Below are positions 50,729 to 59,695 of a stretch of DNA of 64,000 nt, piece after piece. The notes under the pieces were generated by a model that made no database searches, was not told the DNA's origin, and saw only the letters and a program-made list of their open reading frames with translations. Within the stretch, counting starts at the first letter, position 1, and every line of letters begins with the position of its first letter. Origin of the DNA: Lachnoclostridium sp. An118 (GTDB taxonomy: Bacteria; Bacillota; Clostridia; Lachnospirales; Lachnospiraceae); assembly GCF_002160985.1 (NCBI RefSeq), contig NZ_NFLQ01000012.1, positions 43,531-107,530 on the forward strand. Direction: 5' to 3'. A program made the position numbers and the translations under genes.

Positions 50729-51436
50729 ATGATAGGGATCATAGGAGCAATGGAGGAGGAGGTCTCCGCCTTAAAAGAGGAGATGCAGGCAGAGGAGGTA
50801 AAGGAGATCGCGGGCATGACCTTTGTAAAGGGCCTGCTCTGCGGTCGGGACGCAGTGGTGGTGCGCAGCGGCATCGGCAAGGTGAACGCGGCTCTGTGCG
50901 CCCAGATACTGGCCTCGGAGTTTGGAGTGGACATGCTGGTCAACACAGGGATCGCCGGGTCTTTAGATGCCCGTATCGACATTGGGGATATCGTGATATC
51001 CACGGATGCCCTGTACCACGACATGGATGCCTCCAAGTTCGGCGACCCGGTGGGGCAGATCCCCCGGATGGACGTGTTTTCCTTTGAGGCGGACCCCCGC
51101 CTGGTAGAGCTGGCAAGAGAGGCCAACCAGGAGGCCAATCCGGATATCCGCACATTCACGGGAAGAGTGGTGTCCGGCGACCAGTTTATCTCGGACGCAG
51201 AGGACAAGGAGCGGATCAAGCGCAATTTCGACCCTCTGTGTACGGAGATGGAGGGGGCGGGCATTGCCCACGCCGCTTACCTGAACGGGATTTCGTATGT
51301 CATTATCCGAGCGATTTCTGACAAAGCCGACAACAGCGCCACCGTGGACTATCCGGCCTTTGAGGAGCAGGCCATCTCCCACAGCGTAAGGCTTGTGAAG
51401 GCCCTCCTTGCGAAAATGCCGGAAAAGGGGCTGTAA
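50729..51436 (+). CDS. mtnN: 5'-methylthioadenosine / S-adenosylhomocysteine nucleosidase
   Basis: 235 residues from ATG 50729 (AAAGG 9 bases upstream; ATG 50720 is in frame). Cleaves MTA and SAH to adenine and the thioribose or ribosylhomocysteine, feeding methionine recovery and, with LuxS, AI-2. Motifs: IGIIGAMEEEVSAL at the start, NTGIAGSLD, MEGAGIAHAAYLNGI (ribose-binding Met-Glu) and the catalytic Asp in RAISDKAD. Confidence 0.96.
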   Translation: MIGIIGAMEEEVSALKEEMQAEEVKEIAGMTFVKGLLCGRDAVVVRSGIGKVNAALCAQILASEFGVDMLVNTGIAGSLDARIDIGDIVISTDALYHDMDASKFGDPVGQIPRMDVFSFEADPRLVELAREANQEANPDIRTFTGRVVSGDQFISDAEDKERIKRNFDPLCTEMEGAGIAHAAYLNGISYVIIRAISDKADNSATVDYPAFEEQAISHSVRLVKALLAKMPEKGL

Positions 51437-51562
51437 AAGGAGCGGCAGGACTCGCCAGAAAGCGCCGGAAATCCCCTGTTTCCCTGCAGAAGCTGTAGAA
51501 CGGTTTTTCTGGTTTCCCTCCCGGATCTGAGTATAATCAAATCAAAGAAGGAGGGTTAGATC

Positions 51563-52519
51563 ATGTTAGAAGTGGTATTGGACAGACATATTCTGGTTAT
51601 CCTTATGGGGATAGCCGCTGCTGTGGGGGTGGTCAGCAAGATAGCTGCCGGTATCTCCCTGAAGAGGCTGGTCCGGGCGTCCGGCAACATGAATAAGAGC
51701 AATCACTCCCTGGTCCGTCTCGTGAAGGCAAAATTTGAACATGCCTGCATGGTGAGCGACCGGGTCCAGAACGTGGAGGTGTTCGTGGAGAAATACCTCC
51801 ATGAATACCGGGCCGGGGGCCTCAGGCTCCACACCTGGAGGCGGCTGGAGAAGGCGGGGGTGTGGCTGTGTCTTCTCGCCGGACTGGCGGGAGCGGGAGC
51901 CTGGTACGGGACCCGGGGCATGGCGGACCAGGTGCTCCAGTACGGTGCGGCGGGAGCGGGAGGAGCCATCCTCCTCTTCCTGTTCCAACTCACGAGCGAT
52001 GAGAAGTACCAGCTTGGCGTTATCAGGAACTATATGGTGGACTATCTGGAAAATGTCTGCGCCCACCGGTACGAGAAGGCGCAGGCGGACAAGGTGAAGG
52101 AGGAGTGGAAGGCCATGGCGCCGCCGGATACGGATCCGCAGCCGGAGGCCATCCGGCCGGCCAGAGAGATACAGCCGGAAATCCTGCAGCCGGCTGAGGG
52201 GCCGCAGCCCGAAATCTGTCAGCCGGAGACACGCCAGCCGGAGACACGCCAGCCGGAGATACGCCAACCGGAGATACGCCAGCCGGAAATACGCCAGGAG
52301 GCGGCAGGGGAGACCGTCCCGGAGACGGCGCAGGGACAGAGGATACACTTCCGGGAGGAGGCCTCCGGAGAGCCGGCCGCTGACGCCAGAAGGCGCCAGG
52401 CAGGGAAGGACAGGATCCAGAAGGAGGAAAAGGCGGCCCGGACGAGGAGCGGGAAGGAAGAGGACGAGATTTCAAAGGAGGTCCGCATCCGGGAGATACT
52501 GGAGGAGTTTTTGGCTTGA
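51563..52519 (+). CDS. Membrane protein with QPE(T/I)R tandem repeats, unknown function
   Basis: 318 residues. Three membrane segments: residues about 9-30, 100-120 and 128-145. Between the first two is a soluble part with two Cys-containing helices. The C-terminal 140 residues are soluble, Pro/Glu/Gln-rich, and include five tandem copies of a 15-base unit giving QPETR/QPEIR, then a highly charged tail. I do not recognise a named family. GGAGGG precedes ATG 51563. Confidence 0.75.
   Translation: MLEVVLDRHILVILMGIAAAVGVVSKIAAGISLKRLVRASGNMNKSNHSLVRLVKAKFEHACMVSDRVQNVEVFVEKYLHEYRAGGLRLHTWRRLEKAGVWLCLLAGLAGAGAWYGTRGMADQVLQYGAAGAGGAILLFLFQLTSDEKYQLGVIRNYMVDYLENVCAHRYEKAQADKVKEEWKAMAPPDTDPQPEAIRPAREIQPEILQPAEGPQPEICQPETRQPETRQPEIRQPEIRQPEIRQEAAGETVPETAQGQRIHFREEASGEPAADARRRQAGKDRIQKEEKAARTRSGKEEDEISKEVRIREILEEFLA
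52220..52294 (+). repeat. Five tandem 15-bp repeats
   Basis: CAGCCGGAGACACGC twice exactly, then three copies with one to two changes; encodes QPETR x2, QPEIR x3. Always in frame, so copy-number change would lengthen or shorten the protein without frameshift. Confidence 0.9.
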
Positions 52520-52544
52520 TTATAAAGGGTAATACTGGTAAAAT
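52516..52544 (+). promoter_or_regulatory. Promoter of pgi
   Basis: TTGATT (52516-52521), 17-base spacer, TAAAAT (52539-52544); the -35 overlaps the preceding stop codon. Confidence 0.5.
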
Positions 52545-52643
52545 AAACTTGATATGAGCTGAAGCGGGACGACCCGCCCGGCTCAGGAACAGTATCACCA
52601 TATCGTAAGCATACGAAAACAAAGAGAGAAGGAAGGGTTTACC

Positions 52644-53993
52644 ATGAGCAGTAAGGTTACATTCGATTATTCAAAGGCAATGACATTTATCAAAGAGCAT
52701 GAAATAGACTCCATGAAAGAGATCGTAGGAAATGCCAGGGACATCCTGGTAGGCGGGACGGGAGCAGGAAACGACTATATTGGCTGGGTAAATCTTCCTG
52801 TAGATTACGATAAAGAAGAGTTTGCGCGCATCCAGAAGGCGGCGGAGAAGATCAAGAGCGATTCCGAGGTGCTGGTCGTCATCGGCATCGGCGGCTCCTA
52901 TCTGGGAGCGAGAGCGGCCATCGAGTTCCTGCGCCACGGTTTCTACAATAACGTGTCCAGAGAGATCCGCAAGACACCTGAGATCTACTATGCCGGAAAC
53001 AGCATCAGCAGCACCTACCTGAAGGGACTCATCGATGTGATAGGAGACAGGGATTTCTCCGTAAATATCATCTCCAAGTCCGGCACTACCACGGAGCCGG
53101 CCATCGCCTTCCGCGTGTTCAAGGAGATGCTGGAGAAGAAGTACGGCAAAGAGGAGGCGGCAAAGAGGATCTACGCCACCACCGACAAGGCAAGAGGAGC
53201 CCTGAAGAACCTGGCCACAGAGGAGGGCTACGAGTCCTTCGTCGTGCCGGACGATGTGGGAGGGCGCTTCTCCGTTCTGACAGCCGTGGGCCTTCTGCCC
53301 ATCGCAGTCAGCGGCGCGGACATTGAAAAGCTGATGGAGGGAGCGGCAGCAGGAAGGGAGCTGGCCCTGAACAAGCCCTTTGAGGAAAATGACGCCCTGC
53401 AGTATGCGGCCATCCGCAACATCCTCCACAGAAAAGGCAAATCCGTGGAGGTGCTGGCAAACTATGAGCCGAGCCTCCACTATGTATCCGAGTGGTGGAA
53501 GCAGCTCTACGGCGAGAGCGAGGGAAAGGACCAGAAGGGCATCTTCCCGGCATCCGTGGATCTGACCACAGACCTCCACTCCATGGGACAGTTCATCCAG
53601 GACGGCAGCCGCATCATGTATGAGACAGTCCTGAATGTGGAGACATCCAGGGAGGAGATACTCATTAACGAGGAGCCGGTGGACCTGGACGGCCTGAACT
53701 ACCTGGCAGGAAAGAGCATGGACTTTGTAAACAAGAGCGCCATGAACGGAACAGTCCTGGCCCACACAGACGGAAATGTGCCGAACCTGATGGTGAACAT
53801 CCCGGAGCAGGATGAATTCTATCTGGGTGAGCTCTTCTACTTCTTCGAGTTTGCCTGCGGCGTAAGCGGCTACGTGTCCGGCGTTAATCCGTTCAACCAG
53901 CCGGGCGTTGAGAGCTACAAGAAAAACATGTTCGCTCTCCTCGGAAAGCCGGGCTTTGAGAAAGAGAGAGAAGAGCTGCTCAAGAGATTATAA
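52644..53993 (+). CDS. pgi: Glucose-6-phosphate isomerase
   Basis: 449 residues, the short form usual in Firmicutes. Interconverts glucose-6-P and fructose-6-P. Motifs: [35 protein letters not shown] (sugar-phosphate binding), [16 protein letters not shown], and the catalytic Glu/Lys regions near [13 protein letters not shown] and [32 protein letters not shown] precedes the ATG. Confidence 0.97.
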   Translation: MSSKVTFDYSKAMTFIKEHEIDSMKEIVGNARDILVGGTGAGNDYIGWVNLPVDYDKEEFARIQKAAEKIKSDSEVLVVIGIGGSYLGARAAIEFLRHGFYNNVSREIRKTPEIYYAGNSISSTYLKGLIDVIGDRDFSVNIISKSGTTTEPAIAFRVFKEMLEKKYGKEEAAKRIYATTDKARGALKNLATEEGYESFVVPDDVGGRFSVLTAVGLLPIAVSGADIEKLMEGAAAGRELALNKPFEENDALQYAAIRNILHRKGKSVEVLANYEPSLHYVSEWWKQLYGESEGKDQKGIFPASVDLTTDLHSMGQFIQDGSRIMYETVLNVETSREEILINEEPVDLDGLNYLAGKSMDFVNKSAMNGTVLAHTDGNVPNLMVNIPEQDEFYLGELFYFFEFACGVSGYVSGVNPFNQPGVESYKKNMFALLGKPGFEKEREELLKRL

Positions 53994-54024
53994 GACAGGA
54001 TACAAAGCTATATGAGGCTATCAG

Positions 54025-55437
54025 ATGACTGAACTTTATGACAGGCTGCACAGATACAGCATTTCCGACTATTACGGCTTTCACATGCCGGGGCACAAGA
54101 GGAACACAGAGCGCTTCGGCAGTGACCTGCCCTACGGGATAGACATCACGGAGATCGAGGGCTTTGACGACCTCCATCACCCGGACGGGATCCTGAGGGA
54201 GGCCCAGGAGGAGGCATCCCGCATCTACGGGGCCGGTGAGACGAGATTTCTCGTGAACGGCAGCACGGCGGGGATACTGAGCGCCATCCTCGGCTGCACC
54301 CGGAGGGGCGACCAGGTGCTGGTGGGCCGGAACTGTCACAAATCTGTGTATCATGCCATCTATATGAACGGGCTGGATCCGGTGTACCTGTACCCCGGTT
54401 TCCGGCCGGACATCCAGTTGAATACAGAAATCTCTGTAAGCGCAGTGAAAGCTGCGCTTAATGAACATTCCAGGGTAAAGGCGGTGATCCTGGTCTCCCC
54501 CACCTACGACGGTGTGGTCTCGGACATCCGGGCCATTGCCGGGGAGGTCCACAGGAGGGGGATCCCCCTGATCGTGGACGAGGCCCACGGAGCCCACTTC
54601 GGATTTCATCCCTATTTCCCGGAGAGCGCCCTGAAGCAGGGGGCGGATGTGGTCATCCACAGCCTTCACAAGACGCTGCCCGCGCTGACCCAGACGGCCC
54701 TCCTCCATGTGGACGGGCCCTATGCAGACCGGAGCCGGATCTTCCGGTATCTGGACATGCTCCAGTCCAGCAGCCCCTCCTACGTGCTCATGGCCGGCAT
54801 CGACAGGTGCGTCCGGCTGCTGGGCGAGAAGCGGGATGAGCTCTTCAGCCCATACGTGGAGCGGCTGGAACGGCTCAGGGAGCGTCTGGGGCAACTGGAA
54901 AAGCTATCCCTTGCACAGACAGAGCGCTATGACCGCTCCAAGCTGGTCCTGTCTGCAGCCAGAGCGGATATGACAGGAAGAGAGCTTTATCTGCGGCTTC
55001 TGGAGACGTACCATCTGCAGCTGGAGATGGCCGCCGGCTCCTACGCCCTGGCCATGACCAGCGTGGGAGACACAGAGGAGGGCTTCCGCAGGCTGGGTGA
55101 CGCTCTGGAGGAGATGGACAGGTCGGCGGGAGAAAACGGCGGGGAAGTCACAGGGCAGGACGGCGGGCTGCCGGAGAACGAGATGGTCTGCAGCAGCGCC
55201 CGGATAGAAGAGCTGGCCCGGGAAGAGGGCTGTATCAGAAGCGTGCCCCTTGAGGCGTGCGAGGGACTGGTATCCATGGAGTACGCCTACCTCTATCCGC
55301 CGGGCATCCCGCTCATTGTCCCGGGGGAGCGCGTCAGCCACGGGAGCCTGCAGGTGCTGCTCAAAAGCAGGAGACAGGGATTTTCACTGGAAGGCATGGA
55401 AAAAGAAGGAAGCATCAGGGTCTGGATAAATGGGTAA
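54025..55437 (+). CDS. Orn/Lys/Arg decarboxylase-family PLP enzyme (YaaO-like)
   Basis: 470 residues. Fold-type I PLP enzyme: FHMPGHKRNTERFG at the N-terminus, NGSTAGILSAILGC, IVDEAHGAHFGFH (PLP Asp), and PLP Lys in HSLHKTLPALTQTALLH (about residue 216). It heads a cluster matching the yaaO-tmk-...-holB-yaaT-yabB-rsmI order of Bacillus. Substrate (lysine, arginine or ornithine) is not determinable. Overlaps the next gene by 8 bases. Confidence 0.92.
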   Translation: MTELYDRLHRYSISDYYGFHMPGHKRNTERFGSDLPYGIDITEIEGFDDLHHPDGILREAQEEASRIYGAGETRFLVNGSTAGILSAILGCTRRGDQVLVGRNCHKSVYHAIYMNGLDPVYLYPGFRPDIQLNTEISVSAVKAALNEHSRVKAVILVSPTYDGVVSDIRAIAGEVHRRGIPLIVDEAHGAHFGFHPYFPESALKQGADVVIHSLHKTLPALTQTALLHVDGPYADRSRIFRYLDMLQSSSPSYVLMAGIDRCVRLLGEKRDELFSPYVERLERLRERLGQLEKLSLAQTERYDRSKLVLSAARADMTGRELYLRLLETYHLQLEMAAGSYALAMTSVGDTEEGFRRLGDALEEMDRSAGENGGEVTGQDGGLPENEMVCSSARIEELAREEGCIRSVPLEACEGLVSMEYAYLYPPGIPLIVPGERVSHGSLQVLLKSRRQGFSLEGMEKEGSIRVWING

Positions 55438-56017
55438 GATATACTATATAATGGGAAAAAGTTCATCGGGCAAGGATACCATCTTCAAGGAGCTCCTGAA
55501 CCGCGTTCCCGGACTCAGGCGGGTGGTGCCCTACACCACAAGGCCCCGGCGGGAGGGCGAAGAGAACGGGGTGGAGTATTTTTTCACGGACGAGGAACAG
55601 ACGGAGAAGCTGGAGAAGGCCGGACGCATCATTGAGCTCCGGGCCTACGACACAGCCTGCGGCGTGTGGAAATATTTTACCGCGGACGACGGGCAGGTGG
55701 ATCTGGGAGCGGCAGACTATCTTATGATCGGGACCCTGGAAGCCTACGAAAAAATGATACGATACTATGGAGCGGACAATATCCTGCCCCTCTACGTAGA
55801 AGTGGAGGACGGGGAGCGGCTTGCCCGCGCTCTTGCGAGAGAGCGGCGGCAGGCGCAGCCGAAGTACAGGGAGCTGTGCCGCCGTTTCCTTGCGGACGAG
55901 GAGGATTTTTCGGAGGAAAAGCTGCGCGGACTTGGGATACACCGGCGGTTTTGCAACGAGGACATAGAACACTGTTTAGAAGAGATCACAGAGGTAATAT
56001 ACAATGGGAAGCTTTAA
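55430..56017 (+). CDS. Guanylate-kinase-like nucleotide kinase
   Basis: 195 residues. P-loop GKSSSGKDTIF (9-17) and PYTTRPRREGEENGVEYFFT match the guanylate kinase fold and GMP-binding region. The start YYIMGKSSSGKD and the Asp after the P-loop Lys differ from canonical Gmk (GPSGSGKST/GVGK). It occupies the slot of tmk in the Bacillus cluster. It might be a divergent GMP kinase paralogue. It overlaps holB by 14 bases. Confidence 0.83.
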   Translation: MGKIYYIMGKSSSGKDTIFKELLNRVPGLRRVVPYTTRPRREGEENGVEYFFTDEEQTEKLEKAGRIIELRAYDTACGVWKYFTADDGQVDLGAADYLMIGTLEAYEKMIRYYGADNILPLYVEVEDGERLARALARERRQAQPKYRELCRRFLADEEDFSEEKLRGLGIHRRFCNEDIEHCLEEITEVIYNGKL

Positions 56018-56993
56018 AGACGTAGTCGGACACAAGGACATCATCAATTATATACGCAGCGCCGTGACAGAGAACAAGGTGTCGCATGCCTATATCCTGA
56101 ACGGGGAGAGGGGCTCCGGCAAGAAGATGCTGGCCAGCCTGTTTGCCACTACGCTCTTATGCGAGAAGCAGGGGCCGGATCCCTGCAACGAATGCCATTC
56201 CTGCCGGCAGGCGGAGAGCGGGAACCATCCGGATATCATCCGGGTGACCCACGAGAAGCCGAACACCATCAGCGTGGAGGACATACGTAGGCAGGTCAAC
56301 GAGGATATCCAGATCAGGCCCTACCAGGGGCCCTATAAGATATATATTATCGCGGAGGCGGACCTGATGACCGTGCAGGCCCAGAACGCACTCCTCAAGA
56401 CGATCGAGGAGCCGCCGGCCTACGCGGTGATCTTCCTTCTCACAGAGAATGCGGAGGCACTGCTGCCCACCATCACATCCCGGTGCGTGATGCTGAAGCT
56501 GCGGAACATCAGGGACACCCTGATACGCAAATATCTCATGGAGACTATGCACGTGCCGGACTACAAGGCGGACATGTGCACGGCCTTTGCCCAGGGAAAT
56601 ATGGGGCGGGCCATCATGCTGGCCAGCTCGGACCATTTCAACGAGATACGGGAGGAGGCGGTCCAGCTCCTGAAATATATCAACGAGATGGATATCAGTG
56701 AGATCACAAAGGCCATCAGGAAGATCAACACGTATAAACTGGAGATCAACGACTACCTGGACATCATCATGATATGGTACAGGGACGTGTTACTATATAA
56801 GGCGACAAAGGATATGGACAAGGTCGTGTTCAAGGACCAGATCACCTACATCCAGGAGCGGGCGAAGAAGAGCTCCTACGAGGGGATAGAGCTGATACTG
56901 GAGAGCCTGGAGAAGGCAAAGACGCGGCTCAGGGCAAACGTGAGCTTTGACCTTGTCATGGAGCTTTTGCTGCTGACGATAAAGGAGAACTGA
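56004..56993 (+). CDS. holB: DNA polymerase III delta' subunit
   Basis: 329 residues of the clamp-loader AAA+ family. P-loop NGERGSGKKMLASLF (about 31-42) and four zinc-module Cys (CEKQGPDPCNECHSC), then VRTHEKPNTIS..; QNALLKTIEEPP is the conserved sensor region. The P-loop ends KKM, not GKT/S, as accepted in delta' subunits, which need not hydrolyse ATP. Tightly packed in the cluster. Confidence 0.9.
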   Translation: MGSFKDVVGHKDIINYIRSAVTENKVSHAYILNGERGSGKKMLASLFATTLLCEKQGPDPCNECHSCRQAESGNHPDIIRVTHEKPNTISVEDIRRQVNEDIQIRPYQGPYKIYIIAEADLMTVQAQNALLKTIEEPPAYAVIFLLTENAEALLPTITSRCVMLKLRNIRDTLIRKYLMETMHVPDYKADMCTAFAQGNMGRAIMLASSDHFNEIREEAVQLLKYINEMDISEITKAIRKINTYKLEINDYLDIIMIWYRDVLLYKATKDMDKVVFKDQITYIQERAKKSSYEGIELILESLEKAKTRLRANVSFDLVMELLLLTIKEN

Positions 56994-56998
56994 CAGAT

Positions 56999-57910
56999 AT
57001 GACAAAGGTGATTGGAGTAAGATTTCGCAGGGCAGGGAAGGTCTATTTCTTCTCTCCGGGAAAGCTGGAGATCCGCCACGGGGACAACGTGATCGTGGAG
57101 ACTGCCAGAGGCGTGGAGTTCGGCAGTGTTGTGACCGGACCAAGAGAGGTGGAGGAGGAGAGGATCAGCCAGCCTCTCAAATCCGTCATCCGCATAGCAA
57201 ACAGGGATGACTACCGCCGGGAGGAGAAGAACCGGGAGAAGGAAAAAGAGGCCTTCAGCATCTGCCAGGAGAAGATCCGCAAGCATGGGCTGGAGATGAA
57301 GCTTATCGACGCGGAGTACACATTTGACAACAACAAGGTGCTGTTTTACTTTACAGCGGACGGACGGATTGATTTCCGCGAGCTGGTAAAGGACCTGGCC
57401 AGCGTGTTCCGCACGAGGATCGAGCTGCGCCAGATCGGAGTGCGGGATGAGACGAAGATCCGGGGCGGCCTGGGGATCTGCGGCCGGGAGCTGTGCTGCC
57501 ATACATACCTGACAGAGTTCGCCCCCGTGTCCATCAAGATGGCCAAGGAGCAGAACCTGTCCCTGAACCCCAGCAAGATATCGGGCGTCTGCGGCAGGCT
57601 CATGTGCTGCCTCACCAACGAGGAGCAGACCTATGAGGAGCTGAACAGCCGTCTGCCGGTGGTGGGAGACACCGTCACCACACCGGAGAAGCTGAAGGGG
57701 GACGTGCAGTCTGTCAATGTACTGCGCCAGCTTGTGAAGGTGGTGGTCACCCTGGACAACGATGAGAAGGAGGTCCGGGAGTACAGGGCCGCGGAGCTGC
57801 GCTTTAAGCCCCGCCGCAAAAAGAAGGACATGAAGATATCCAAAGAAGAGATGGCGCAGCTAAAGGCGCTGGAGGAGAAGAACGGAGCGTCGAAGCTGGA
57901 TGACAAGTAA
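56999..57910 (+). CDS. PSP1-domain protein (YaaT/RicT-like)
   Basis: 303 residues. Begins VIGVRFRRAGKVYFFSPG, then PSP1 C-terminal domain (about 60-150) and a Cys-rich region (LGICGRELCCHTYL, GVCGRLMCCLTNE) that in Bacillus RicT takes part in Fe-S cluster binding with RicA/RicF, affecting RNase Y and sporulation phosphorelay. It overlaps the methyltransferase by 11 bases, as in the Bacillus order. Confidence 0.93.
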   Translation: MTKVIGVRFRRAGKVYFFSPGKLEIRHGDNVIVETARGVEFGSVVTGPREVEEERISQPLKSVIRIANRDDYRREEKNREKEKEAFSICQEKIRKHGLEMKLIDAEYTFDNNKVLFYFTADGRIDFRELVKDLASVFRTRIELRQIGVRDETKIRGGLGICGRELCCHTYLTEFAPVSIKMAKEQNLSLNPSKISGVCGRLMCCLTNEEQTYEELNSRLPVVGDTVTTPEKLKGDVQSVNVLRQLVKVVVTLDNDEKEVREYRAAELRFKPRRKKKDMKISKEEMAQLKALEEKNGASKLDDK

Positions 57911-58664
57911 GATGACGACGGGCCTGAAGCCGGGCGAGCGCCTGGACGACCTGCAGATCAGGGGGTACCGCATCATCCAGTCCCCCGGCAGATTCTGCTT
58001 TGGCATGGACGCCGTCCTTCTGTCCGCCTTCGCAAAGGTGAAAAAGGGCGAGAGGGCTCTGGACCTGGGGACCGGGACAGGCATCCTCCCCATCCTGCTG
58101 GAGGCAAAAAACGGGGGAGAGTCCTACACAGGCCTGGAGATACAGGAGGAGAGTGCGGATATGGCCCGCCGCAGTGTCCTGTACAACCACCTGGAGGACA
58201 GAGTCCGCATTGTCACAGGAGATATCAGAGAGGCAGCCGCCCTTTTCGGTGCCGCCTCTTTTCACGTCATTACAGTCAATCCGCCCTACATGATCGGGGC
58301 CCACGGGCTGAAAAATGACAATGAGGCAAAATACATTGCCCGCCACGAAGTGCTCTGCACGCTGGAGGATGTGCTCCGGGAGAGCGAGAGGATCCTGCCG
58401 GACAAAGGCCGGTTTTACATGGTGCACCGCCCTTTCCGGCTGGCTGAGATACTCTCCGGCATGAGCCGCCACCGGATGGAGCCCAAGCGGATGCGCCTCG
58501 TCCATCCCTACATAGACAAGGAGCCGAATATGGTGCTCCTGGAGGGAGTGAAGGGAGCCAACCCCAGGATGACCGTGGAGCCGCCCCTGGTGGTGTACAA
58601 TAAAGACGGAACCTACACAGACGAGCTGCTGGAGCTGTACGGACTGGACAGACAGGGCAGATAG
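57900..58664 (+). CDS. tRNA1(Val) A37 N6-methyltransferase-like (TrmN6/YabB)
   Basis: 254 residues. SAM-binding LDLGTGTGILPILLEAK (about 57-72), the acidic LEIQEES loop and the catalytic NPPYMIG motif for N6-adenine methylation. In Bacillus the homologue YabB lies between yaaT-yabA and rsmI as here; yabA itself is not evident between them. Confidence 0.9.
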   Translation: MTSKMTTGLKPGERLDDLQIRGYRIIQSPGRFCFGMDAVLLSAFAKVKKGERALDLGTGTGILPILLEAKNGGESYTGLEIQEESADMARRSVLYNHLEDRVRIVTGDIREAAALFGAASFHVITVNPPYMIGAHGLKNDNEAKYIARHEVLCTLEDVLRESERILPDKGRFYMVHRPFRLAEILSGMSRHRMEPKRMRLVHPYIDKEPNMVLLEGVKGANPRMTVEPPLVVYNKDGTYTDELLELYGLDRQGR

Positions 58665-58673
58665 GAGAGAAAT

Positions 58674-59525
58674 ATGGCAGGAATACTGTATCTGTGCGCC
58701 ACCCCCATCGGGAACCTGGAGGACATGACCTTCCGGGCCGTGCGCATCCTGAGGGAGGCAGACCTCATAGCCGCGGAGGACACCCGCAACAGCATCAAGC
58801 TGCTGAGCCACTTTGAGATAAGGACTCCCATGACCAGCTACCACGAATACAACAAGATCGAGAAGGGGAAAAAGCTGACAGCCCTTCTCCTGGAGGGGAA
58901 AAATATCGCCCTCATCACGGATGCCGGCACGCCGGGCATCTCCGACCCGGGGGAGGAGCTTGTGAAAATGTGCCACGAGGCGGGAGTTACTGTCACGGCC
59001 GTCCCCGGGGCCGCGGCCTGCGTGACCGCCCTTACCATCTCCGGGCTCCCTACGAGGCGCTTCGCCTTTGAAGCGTTCCTGCCCTCTGATAACAAAGAGA
59101 GGAGAGAGGTGCTGGAGGAGCTGAAGGACGAGACAAGGACCATCGTGATCTACGAGGCGCCGCACCGCCTCGTGCGGACGCTGGAGGAGCTCCTTGAGAC
59201 ACTGGGGGACCGGCAGGTGTCCGTCTGCCGGGAGCTGACAAAGAAGCATGAGACGGTCTGCCATGCCACGCTGGAGGAGGCCTGCGCCTACTACAGGGCT
59301 CATGAGCCCCGGGGAGAGTGCGTCCTTGTCATCCGGGGAAGGAGCCGGGAGGAGCTGCGCAGGGAGTCGCAGAGAAAGTGGGAGGAATTGTCCCTGGAGG
59401 AGCATATGAGGTACTACGCAGACCAGGGGGCGGACCGGAAGGAGGCCATGAAGAGGGTGGCAAAGGACAGAGGCATCAGCAAGAGAGAGGTTTACCAGGC
59501 GCTTTTGCGCACGGAAGAGGACTGA
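58674..59525 (+). CDS. rsmI: 16S rRNA (cytidine1402-2'-O)-methyltransferase
   Basis: 283 residues. LYLCATPIGNLEDMTFRA at the start, AEDTRNSIKLLSHF, ALITDAGTPGISDPGEELV and SGLPTRRFAFEAFLP are the conserved RsmI blocks, all in place. Methylates C1402 of 16S rRNA in the decoding centre. GGAGAG precedes the ATG, 9 bases after the previous stop. Confidence 0.96.
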   Translation: MAGILYLCATPIGNLEDMTFRAVRILREADLIAAEDTRNSIKLLSHFEIRTPMTSYHEYNKIEKGKKLTALLLEGKNIALITDAGTPGISDPGEELVKMCHEAGVTVTAVPGAAACVTALTISGLPTRRFAFEAFLPSDNKERREVLEELKDETRTIVIYEAPHRLVRTLEELLETLGDRQVSVCRELTKKHETVCHATLEEACAYYRAHEPRGECVLVIRGRSREELRRESQRKWEELSLEEHMRYYADQGADRKEAMKRVAKDRGISKREVYQALLRTEED

Positions 59526-59695
59526 TGCTGTCAGACTGACGAAAGAGAAGAGGGGACGGTTGGTCAAGTTGTATAGAAATCAAAAAAAAGATTGTTCAAC
59601 TTGGGCATGGCGCAGTCCCTTCTTTTTTTATATACTGATTAACAGATAGAGAACGCCGGCTCCGGCCGGGTACCATTAACAGGAGGAATAGAACA

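Noticed and set aside
52220..52294. CRISPR-like array
   Set aside because: 15-bp units directly abut without spacers and are in frame within a gene; a coding tandem repeat.
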